From positions 7,515,501 through 7,579,500 of the forward strand of contig NZ_BNED01000005.1 of assembly GCF_016755875.1 (NCBI RefSeq): a DNA stretch of 64,000 nucleotides, read 5' to 3'. A program made the position numbers and the translations under genes. The notes beneath the pieces were generated by a model that was not told where the DNA came from, did no database searches, and saw only the letters and a list, made by a program, of their open reading frames with translations. This document shows positions 58,506 through 64,000 of the stretch, piece after piece. Position 1 is the first letter of the stretch, and every line of letters begins with the position of its first letter. The DNA comes from Streptomyces spororaveus. Lineage in GTDB: Bacteria; Actinomycetota; Actinomycetes; Streptomycetales; Streptomycetaceae.

Positions 58506-59170
58506 CGCGTACCTCCGTCCGGGGTGCGGGGGCCCCGTCGGCGGACCATTTCGACGGCCACCGGGGTGAGGGACACGAGGACGACGAGGGCCACGATCGG
58601 CAGGAGGTAACGGTCGACGTCGGGCACGGAGGAGCCGAGGGCGTATCCGGCGAGGATGAGGCCCACGGTCCAGAGGAGCCCGCCAACGACCTGCCAGAGG
58701 GTGAAGACACGGGCGGGCACGCCCAGGGCTCCGGCCAGGGGATTGAGCACGGTGCGCACCACCGGTACGAAGCGGGCCAGTACGACGGCCTTGGCGTGCC
58801 CGTAGCGGTGGAGGAACTCCTCGGCGCGCTCGGCTCCGTCGTGGAGTTTGCGGCTCCGGCTGCGGGCGAGCAGGGAACGGCCCCCGCGTCGGCCGATCAG
58901 GTAGCCCACTTGCGCTCCCAGGAGCGCGCCGATGACCCCGAAGGCCAGTACCTGCGGCAGTGAGAGGTGGACGGGGCGGTTCCCGCCCGGCACGCAGAGC
59001 AGGCCCGCGGTGAACAGGAGGGAATCGCCGGGTAGGAAGAAGCCGACCAGGAGGCCGGTCTCCGCGAAGAGGACGACGGCGATGCCGAGCGCGCCGAACG
59101 CGGACAACAGGGATCCGGCGTCGAGCAGGTTCACGGCCTGTGGCGCTGCCATGTGGGCGGATAGGGCCAT
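58502..59170 (-). CDS. DedA-family membrane protein
   Basis: A 222-residue protein with about five helices. Conserved DedA features are GIAVVLFAETGLLVGFFLPGDSLLFTAGLL, GALLGAQVGYLIGRRGGRSLL, YGHAKAVVLARFVPVVRTVLNPLAGALGVPARVFTLWQVVGGLLWTVGLILAGYALG. DedA proteins act in proton-dependent membrane homeostasis and some flip undecaprenyl phosphate, which suits the UppP and PAP2 neighbours. MALSAHM (59170) follows a GGGGAG ribosome site. It diverges from the first blaI and shares its operators. Confidence 0.93.
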   Translation of the reverse strand: MALSAHMAAPQAVNLLDAGSLLSAFGALGIAVVLFAETGLLVGFFLPGDSLLFTAGLLCVPGGNRPVHLSLPQVLAFGVIGALLGAQVGYLIGRRGGRSLLARSRSRKLHDGAERAEEFLHRYGHAKAVVLARFVPVVRTVLNPLAGALGVPARVFTLWQVVGGLLWTVGLILAGYALGSSVPDVDRYLLPIVALVVLVSLTPVAVEMVRRRGPRTPDGGTR

Positions 59171-59222
59171 GGTGGACGGCTCCCCTGAGGTGAGTGGACC
59201 GGGGCGGTGACGACATCGTCGA

Positions 59223-59255
59223 CTACAGTCATGTAGACGGTCTACGACACTGTAG
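59223..59255. promoter_or_regulatory. Two BlaI-type operators between dedA and blaI
   Basis: CTACAGTCATGTAG (59223-59236) and CTACGACACTGTAG (59242-59255) are 14-bp palindromes of the CTACA-N4-TGTAG type, 19 bp apart. BlaI-family repressors bind TACA-N-TGTA elements. The sites lie 27 bp before the blaI start and 53 bp before dedA on the other side. Confidence 0.7.
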
Positions 59256-59281
59256 ACGATTGTTGCGGTGAGGAGATTCCC

Positions 59282-59665
59282 ATGGGGGATGCGCGTGCGG
59301 AACGGCGCCCCGCCGGTGAGCTGGGGGCGAGCGTCCTTGCGGCGCTGTGGGCGGCCGGAACGCCGCTGACGCCGGGGCAGGTCCAGGAGGCGCTCGGTTC
59401 CTCCCACGCCCGTACGACGGTGACGACGATCCTGTCCCGGCTGTACGAGAAGGGCGTGGTCAGCCGTACCCGGTCCGGCCGAGGGTTCGCCTACGTGCCG
59501 ACCGAGGACGCGTCGGGGCTGACCGCGCGCCGCATGCACGCGGAGCTGGCCGGGACCGAGGACCGTGGGACGGTGCTGAGCCGCTTCGTCTCGCAGCTGA
59601 GCGACGAGGACGAGGCGTTGCTGCGCGCCCTGCTGGAGGGCGACGGCGCAGGGGGTGTCGCATGA
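59282..59665 (+). CDS. BlaI/MecI/CopY-family repressor (first copy)
   Basis: A 127-residue winged-helix repressor. ASVLAALWAAGTPLTPGQVQEALGSSHARTTVTTILSRLYEKGVVSRTRSGRGFAYVPTEDASGLTARRMHAELAG is the typical BlaI fold with its C-terminal dimer/cleavage region. It precedes and overlaps (ATGA) a gene for an M56 metallopeptidase, the sensor that inactivates such repressors in beta-lactam or copper response. Two palindromes upstream probably mediate autorepression and also reach dedA. No beta-lactamase gene is adjacent. Confidence 0.94.
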   Translation: MGDARAERRPAGELGASVLAALWAAGTPLTPGQVQEALGSSHARTTVTTILSRLYEKGVVSRTRSGRGFAYVPTEDASGLTARRMHAELAGTEDRGTVLSRFVSQLSDEDEALLRALLEGDGAGGVA

Positions 59666-60612
59666 GCCGGCCGGTGTCGTTGCCACTCCTGCTGCCACTC
59701 CTGCTGCCCTTCCTCGCCGGTCCGGTATGCCGCGTGCTGGTCGTGCGCCTCCCGCCGAGGCGGGCCGTCCGGCTGCTGGCCTGTTCGGCAGCCGGGCTCG
59801 CGGCGGGCAGTATCGCGGCCCTTGCCCTGCTGGTCGTCCCCGGGGCCACGCACCTCCGGCCGGTGGCCGCGCTGGGCCACCTGCTGACGCCGCTGGCGTC
59901 CGATGCGCCGGGCACGGCCGTCGCGGTCACCGTCGTGGCCGCCTCGCTGCTCGCCGTCGGCGGCGCCCTGCTGCTGCGCGATGCGCACGGGTGGTGGCGC
60001 CGGCTGCGGCAGGCGCGGGCGCTTGCCGCGGGCAACCCCAGCGAGCTCGTGGTCCTGGACGAGGAATACCCGGACGCTTACGTGCTGCCGGGCCGTCCCG
60101 GCCGTATCGTGATCACCTCAGGGATGCTGCGCGCGCTCTCCGCGGCGGAACGTGAGGTCCTGCTCGCCCATGAACGAGCCCATCTGAAGGGCCGTCACCA
60201 CCTTCTGGTGGCGACGGTGGAGCTGGCCGCACACTGCCATCCGGGGCTGCGCGCCGTGCGCGAACCCCTCCGCTTCGCGCTGGAGCGCACCGCGGACGAA
60301 TACGCCGCGCAGGCGGTGGGCGACCGCCGCCTCACGGCCCGGGCCATCGCCCGGGCGGCTCTGGCCACCCGTACGTCCCCTGCTCGGTGCCGGCCCGGCT
60401 TCGCGCTGGCCGCCACAACGGGCCCGGTGCCTCTCCGGGTGGCGGCCCTGCTCGGGCAGCCGGCGCTGACGCGTGTCCCCGGAGTCCCGCCCCGCCTGGC
60501 GGCGCTGATGCTGCTGGCCTCTCTGACCGTGTCGGCCGGCGCGGCCTTCCAGGCGGCCGACAACCTGCACACCGGCATCGAAATCGCACAGGGCGAGACC
60601 GGCGGGGAATGA
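59662..60612 (+). CDS. M56-family membrane metallopeptidase (BlaR1-like, first copy)
   Basis: A 316-residue protein. N-terminal helices (PLLLPLLLPFLAGPVCRVLVV, AAGLAAGSIAALALLVVP, TVVAASLLAVGGALLL) precede the soluble peptidase with VVLDEEYPDAYVLPGRPGRIVITSGML and zinc motif HERAH (His170, His174), then ERTADEYAAQAVGDRRL. A C-terminal helix ends it. It lacks the extracellular penicillin-binding sensor domain of true BlaR1, so its signal is unknown. It probably acts on its translationally coupled BlaI. Confidence 0.9.
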   Translation: MSRPVSLPLLLPLLLPFLAGPVCRVLVVRLPPRRAVRLLACSAAGLAAGSIAALALLVVPGATHLRPVAALGHLLTPLASDAPGTAVAVTVVAASLLAVGGALLLRDAHGWWRRLRQARALAAGNPSELVVLDEEYPDAYVLPGRPGRIVITSGMLRALSAAEREVLLAHERAHLKGRHHLLVATVELAAHCHPGLRAVREPLRFALERTADEYAAQAVGDRRLTARAIARAALATRTSPARCRPGFALAATTGPVPLRVAALLGQPALTRVPGVPPRLAALMLLASLTVSAGAAFQAADNLHTGIEIAQGETGGE

Positions 60613-60677
60613 AGTGTCCCTGTCCCGTCGGTGCCCGCAGGCGTATGTATGAGGGGCTCGATTCGGGCCCCGTACAG

Positions 60678-60696
60678 TGAGATAAGGCAAACCTAT
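60678..60696. promoter_or_regulatory. Iron-box-like sequence before the second blaI
   Basis: TGAGATAAGGCAAACCTAT matches 14 of 19 positions of the iron box. It lies 52 bp before the ATG of the second blaI, about the same distance as the site before the five-helix gene. A BlaI half-site, TACAGTGA (60673-60680), partly overlaps. Confidence 0.4.
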
Positions 60697-60747
60697 TTTT
60701 CGATGACCGGGCGTGCGAGTCCGGGGCGGCGGCAGGGCGGGAGCGGG

Positions 60748-61125
60748 ATGGTGGAGGACGGCGGGGACGCGAGGCGTCCGCACGGTGGACTCGTCGCGGA
60801 TGTGCTGTCGGTCCTGTGGGCGGCCGAGGGGCCGTTGACGCCGCAGCAGATCAACGCCGCGCTCGACCGGGACCTGGCCAGGACGACGGTGACGACGATC
60901 CTCACCCGCCTCTACGAGAAGGGGACGGTCGTCCGGACCCGCGAGGGCAGGGGCTTCGCCTACGCCGCGGCGGACGATGCCGCCGGCCTGGCGGCCGACC
61001 GCATGCGCCGCGAGCTGGAGAAGGGGCCGCAGCGCGACCTTGTGCTGAAGCGGTTCGTTTCGTCCCTCTCCGGGGACGACGAGGAAGCGCTGCGGCGCCT
61101 GCTCCTGGAGTCCGGGGAGAGCTGA
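60748..61125 (+). CDS. BlaI/MecI/CopY-family repressor (second copy)
   Basis: A repressor of about 125 residues, with ATG 60748 preferred over two in-frame ATGs further upstream because the latter overlap the iron-box-like site. VADVLSVLWAAEGPLTPQQINAALDRDLARTTVTTILTRLYEKGTVVRTREGRGFAYAAADDAAGLAADRMRRELEKG is close to the first copy, including TTVTTILxRLYEKG and GRGFAY. It overlaps the second M56 gene (TGATG). The pair looks like a duplication of the 59.3-60.6 kb module that has since diverged. Confidence 0.92.
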   Translation: MVEDGGDARRPHGGLVADVLSVLWAAEGPLTPQQINAALDRDLARTTVTTILTRLYEKGTVVRTREGRGFAYAAADDAAGLAADRMRRELEKGPQRDLVLKRFVSSLSGDDEEALRRLLLESGES

Positions 61126-62093
61126 TGACCCTGGCCCTGGCCGTGGTCGTGCTGACCCTGGCGCTTCCGTGGGGCGCGGTGCCGGCCGCCCGCCGGCTGG
61201 CCGGTCTCCTGCCGCCGCGGGAAGCGTGCGCTGCGCTGACCGGGGCCGCCCTGTTGCTGGCCGGAGGCACCGTGGCAGCGCTCATCGGCCTGCTCCATGT
61301 TCCGTTCCTCGCCTCCCTGGAGCGGATTCCGCTGTCGCATGCGGCTGCCGAGTGGCCGGCCGCCGTGCCGGTGGCCGCGGTCGCCGGTGCGGTGCTGGCC
61401 TTCCAGGCGGTGCTGCTGGTCCGCCGCTGGTACGAGCGCCGCTCGCTGCTCGCCCGAGCCTGGGCGTCCACCGGCGGCGCGGTGCCCGACGGCGATCTTC
61501 TGGTCGTACCGGATGCCGAGCCGCAGGCGTTCGCGCTGCCGGGATGGCGCGGGCGCGGTGGCCGGGTCGTGGTGACGACGGGCATGCTCAAGACCCTCGG
61601 TCCGGCGGAGCGCGAGGTGCTGCTCGGACACGAGCGGGCCCATCTGACGGGCCGCCACCACCTGTGGTCCGTCACCGCCTACCTGGCGGCCGCGGTGCAC
61701 CCCGCGCTACGGTCCCTGCGCCCGGCGCTGGACTTCCACCTGGAGCGGTGGGCGGACGAGTCGGCGGCCTCGTGGGTGGGCGACCGGCGACTGGCCGCGA
61801 CCGCGATCGCGCGCGCGGCGCTGGCCGCCGCGTCCGCCGAGAAGGCGGGCAAAAGCCGCGGCCCCTTGCTGTCGGTGAATACCGGGCCGGTCCCGCAGCG
61901 GGTCGAAGCCCTGCTGAGGCCGGTGCCGGTCCGCCCGCGGGCGCGCAGGACCCAGGCAGCCGCGGCGGGCCTGATGACGGCCGTGACGGTCTCCGCCCTG
62001 CTGGGTCTTGGTCTGGCGTACGGACTCCACGAGTACGTGGAATGCGCCGCCCGGGACCTTCTGGGTGGATGTCGACCGATCGGCTGGGTGTAA
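61125..62093 (+). CDS. M56-family membrane metallopeptidase (second copy)
   Basis: A 322-residue protein with N-terminal helices (LALAVVVLTLALPWGAV, ALTGAALLLAGGTVAALIGLL, VPVAAVAGAVLAFQAVLLV), then VVPDAEPQAFALPGWRGRGGRVVVTTGML and zinc motif HERAH (His169, His173) with ERWADESAASWVGDRRL. A final helix (AAAGLMTAVTVSALLGLGLAYGL) is followed by a short tail with two Cys (CAARDLLGGC) absent from the first copy. Like that copy it lacks a penicillin-sensor domain. It is coupled to the second BlaI and presumably relieves its repression when an unknown cue is sensed. Confidence 0.9.
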   Translation: MTLALAVVVLTLALPWGAVPAARRLAGLLPPREACAALTGAALLLAGGTVAALIGLLHVPFLASLERIPLSHAAAEWPAAVPVAAVAGAVLAFQAVLLVRRWYERRSLLARAWASTGGAVPDGDLLVVPDAEPQAFALPGWRGRGGRVVVTTGMLKTLGPAEREVLLGHERAHLTGRHHLWSVTAYLAAAVHPALRSLRPALDFHLERWADESAASWVGDRRLAATAIARAALAAASAEKAGKSRGPLLSVNTGPVPQRVEALLRPVPVRPRARRTQAAAAGLMTAVTVSALLGLGLAYGLHEYVECAARDLLGGCRPIGWV

Positions 62094-62288
62094 GCAGGCT
62101 GAGCCCGGGTCTGCTTCACCTGTCCCTCCAGGCCCGGCATGCCGGGTGGTTCCGCAGACCCCCCTCCTGATCGTGACCGGCTTCCTGCGAGCTGCCGGAA
62201 GGCGAGGAGCCAGGCGGCGGGGAGGCCGACGGCCCCAGCGGATCGGATACCGCCGGATACCGCCGGACAGGCCCCGCGTCGGTAGGAC

Positions 62289-62766
62289 TCAGCCTTTGAG
62301 CCTGAAGGTGAAATCGCCCGAGCGCCAGCCGTTCAGGCGGACCGTCGACACGAGGTTCCCCTCGGTGAGCAGCCTGCCGACTCGGCTGGCGCACAGCCGA
62401 AACCTTCGATGATCAGTCGCACCGGCCGCACAGGTATTCGCGCGGCAAGGAGGAGCGAGGGTTGGCCACGCCCGGCACGGGGGCCCACCGGCCGCGGTGC
62501 GCCCGGTGCGACGGCGGACCGTACGGCGACTGCCACGCCGGACGGTCGCTTCGACCCGGGACACCCAGGTCGCGGCGCCGTAGGACCGGCACGTGGAGCA
62601 GTTCGAAGGCCAGTCCGGCGGCCGGTCCGGAAGCGTTGGCGGGCAGCAGGTCGTGGTTGGCGTCGACGCGCGATGTGCCGTGCCGGAAGCGCCCGGAAGG
62701 GCACCCGTGGCAACGGCGGAGAACGATCGGCAGGCAGGTGGGAACGACCACCCAGGTTCTGGACAT
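62289..62766 (-). pseudogene. Decayed DUF1062 gene
   Basis: Three frames each hold a different block of one DUF1062 protein. The first frame (from 62766) reads MSRTWVVVPTCLPIVLRRCHGCPSGRF and RVDANHDLL, the family's opening. A second frame further down reads ARIPVRPVRLIIEGFGCAPAE. A third frame ends with GRLLTEGNLVSTVRLNGWRSGDFTFRLKG and a stop at 62289. In an intact member these follow each other in one frame, so at least two frameshifts occurred. The central DNA is also shorter and unlike the family. Function when intact is unknown. Confidence 0.8.
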
Positions 62767-63012
62767 GGAGATACACCGGTTCCAGTGAGAAGACCGCAGC
62801 GAAAAGGGGCACGGCGCACAGGTGCGACGCGCGACGGTTCAGCGCTCGGGGAGTCTCACTTGGTGTACAACGGCATGTCCTTGCCTGGGGCGACTGCGGG
62901 TGCGAGCACGGTAACGGACCATGGGAGCACGGTTCCACTGGTATTCGGGCGGCCGGCGACGGCCGACGGCGTGCCCAGAACAGTGCCGACCACCGACCTC
63001 GGCCACAACCGT

Positions 63013-63438
63013 CTAGCCGGTCCGGCGTCCGGGGGAGGGGAGCGCGACGAGTTCGACCTCGAAGCCGTCGTCGTTCTCCAGGTAGGCGGCATGGTGCTGG
63101 GGGCCGCCGGCGTGCGGATGCCGGTCCGGGAACATCAGGTGCCAGCCGTGGCGGGTCGACTCCTCGGCCAGGCGCTCGACCGCGGCCGCGTCCTCGACGT
63201 GGAAGGCCAGGTGGTTCAGCCCCGGCCGACAGCGGTCGTGCCGGTCGGCGGTGAGGGCCGGGGAGCGTTCGACGACCAGGTACGTCGGCCCCAGCCGCCA
63301 GCTGCGGCCGTCCGCCCAGTTCTGGTAGGGGGTGTGACCCAGGGCCTCCAGGAGCCAGCCGAGCGAGGTGATCGCGCGGTCGAGGTCCGGCACCCACAGT
63401 TCGATGTGGTGCAGCGTGCCGCTGACCGGCCGGCTCAC
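63013..63438 (-). CDS. VOC-superfamily protein (glyoxalase/bleomycin-resistance type)
   Basis: A 141-residue protein with GTG at 63438. LHHIELWVPDLDRAITSLGWLLEALGHTPYQNWADGRSWRLGPTYLVVERSP is the first half, and GLNHLAFHVEDAAAVERLAEESTRHGWHLMFPDRHPHAGGPQHHAAYLENDDGFEVELVA the second. Metal ligands would be His in LHHIE and NHLAF and the final Glu in FEVELV. The reaction is unknown. Its start overlaps the MepB gene stop (GTGA), so the two are co-translated, an odd partnership with no obvious functional link. Confidence 0.88.
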   Translation of the reverse strand: MSRPVSGTLHHIELWVPDLDRAITSLGWLLEALGHTPYQNWADGRSWRLGPTYLVVERSPALTADRHDRCRPGLNHLAFHVEDAAAVERLAEESTRHGWHLMFPDRHPHAGGPQHHAAYLENDDGFEVELVALPSPGRRTG

Positions 63439-63998
63439 GTGTACAGCTCCCGGGCGCGGTTCAGGTCGACCGGCCCGTCCTGAGTCACGGGCAGGGGCAG
63501 GAAGTGGTCCAGCTGCCACGCCTGCGCACGGTCGGCCTGGCGGTTGGTGGTGGTCACCCAGGGCGGGTAGACGCGGAAGGCGCGCTTCCCGCCGGAGCCG
63601 TCCGTCGATACGACGCCGTGCCGGCGCAGCGCGTCCAGGGGGAGGACGAACTGGCCGAAGTGGTGATCCTGGCGGCTACTGATGACGAAGAGCTCCACCG
63701 GGTCCGTGCTGTCGAACGGCTGGATGGGGCCGGCCGGGGAGCGCTTCCAGACGGTGACGAACTGGCCGACCTTCGTGGGGGTCGTCTTCGCCACGCGGAA
63801 CCGGACCTCGCGGCCGTCCAGGGTGAAGGAGTGGGCGGCGTAGTCGGCGCCCTCGGCCTCGGGCACCGGCAGCGAGCAGGTGAAACCGCAGGGGTCGTAG
63901 ACGAGTGCCTTCGCCGCGGCCAGGGCCGCGTGGGTCGTGGCGGTGTCCGGCCACGGCCGGGGGAGGGAAGGGGAGAAGGACTCGCGGCGCGTCGTCAT
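63435..63998 (-). CDS. MepB-family protein
   Basis: A 187-residue soluble protein. AKALVYDPCGFTCSLPVPEAEGADYAAHSFTLDGREVRFRVAKTTPTKVGQFVTVWKRSPAGPIQPFDSTDPVELFVISSRQDHHFGQFVLPLDALRRHGVVS is typical of MepB, whose namesake is encoded with the staphylococcal MepA multidrug exporter. Its function is unknown; the fold is related to restriction/DNA-binding-like scaffolds in some predictions, not tested here. The ATG at 63998 lies 3 bp from the window's end, so the upstream promoter is not visible. It overlaps the VOC gene. Confidence 0.87.
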   Translation of the reverse strand: MTTRRESFSPSLPRPWPDTATTHAALAAAKALVYDPCGFTCSLPVPEAEGADYAAHSFTLDGREVRFRVAKTTPTKVGQFVTVWKRSPAGPIQPFDSTDPVELFVISSRQDHHFGQFVLPLDALRRHGVVSTDGSGGKRAFRVYPPWVTTTNRQADRAQAWQLDHFLPLPVTQDGPVDLNRARELYT

Positions 63999-64000
63999 GC

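Noticed and set aside
62409..63254. Open + frame of about 280 codons
   Set aside because: Overlaps the decayed DUF1062 gene and the VOC gene in antisense; Arg/Gly-rich with no motifs.

Overview
The window looks like a stretch of chromosome from a Streptomyces or close relative. The DNA is very GC-rich, with G or C in almost every third codon position, and GTG starts are frequent. Families typical of streptomycetes recur: a streptophobe-type membrane protein, a DUF6777-type protein, an FHA-ABC exporter with a Ser/Thr kinase, SpoIIE phosphatases, and an HTH-TOBE regulator beside mod genes. No rRNA, tRNA, CRISPR array or intact mobile element was seen.

Layout. 1-2.4 kb: Tm-1-like protein (partial), NUDIX hydrolase, cation diffusion facilitator. 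2.6-6.7 kb: FHA-FHA-ABC exporter, unknown partner and soluble protein kinase, probably one operon. 6.7-14.4 kb: streptophobe-type protein, DUF6777-type protein, two-component system, PAS-GAF-SpoIIE-ATPase protein. 14.5-18 kb: molybdate importer (ModB-ModC fusion, ModA) and a TOBE regulator with candidate operators. 18-21.4 kb: S4 protein, PTS-type dihydroxyacetone kinase dhaK-dhaL-dhaM, ThpR. 21.5-25.6 kb: unknown protein, MoxR ATPase and VWA/metallopeptidase-like protein. 25.7-29 kb: ArsR and MFS exporter, then a cobalamin riboswitch driving cbtB-cbtA. 29-33.4 kb: MFS, AlkB, DUF1232, MarR/DoxX pair, VOC protein. 33.7-40.3 kb: secreted galactose-oxidase-like enzyme with two discoidin-like repeats, GH15 enzyme, second SpoIIE protein. 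40.5-45.7 kb: methyltransferase, esterase, tdh-kbl threonine catabolism, LysR. 45.8-49.4 kb: DeoR and MBL genes divergent from a SIS isomerase and class II aldolase. 49.4-51.8 kb: lipoprotein-like protein, DinB gene with a damaged 3' end, FadE29-like acyl-CoA dehydrogenase under a KstR-type palindrome.

51.8-55.4 kb is an eroded accessory patch: WXG-type secretion-like genes, one apparently deleted internally, one with a probable frameshift, a transposase 3' remnant and an SMI1/KNR4 immunity-like gene. 55.4-62.1 kb returns to ordinary genes: a membrane protein with an iron-box-like site, UppP, PAP2, TetR, DedA and two successive BlaI/M56 pairs. 62.3-64 kb holds a decayed DUF1062 gene, a VOC protein and MepB.

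Much of the window is local regulator-target pairs whose operators can be read directly: MarR/DoxX, ArsR/MFS, BlaI/M56-DedA, TOBE/mod and B12/cbtBA. The least explained loci are the FHA-ABC/kinase cassette, the MoxR/VWA/unknown operon, the SIS-aldolase pathway lacking a kinase, and the eroded patch.
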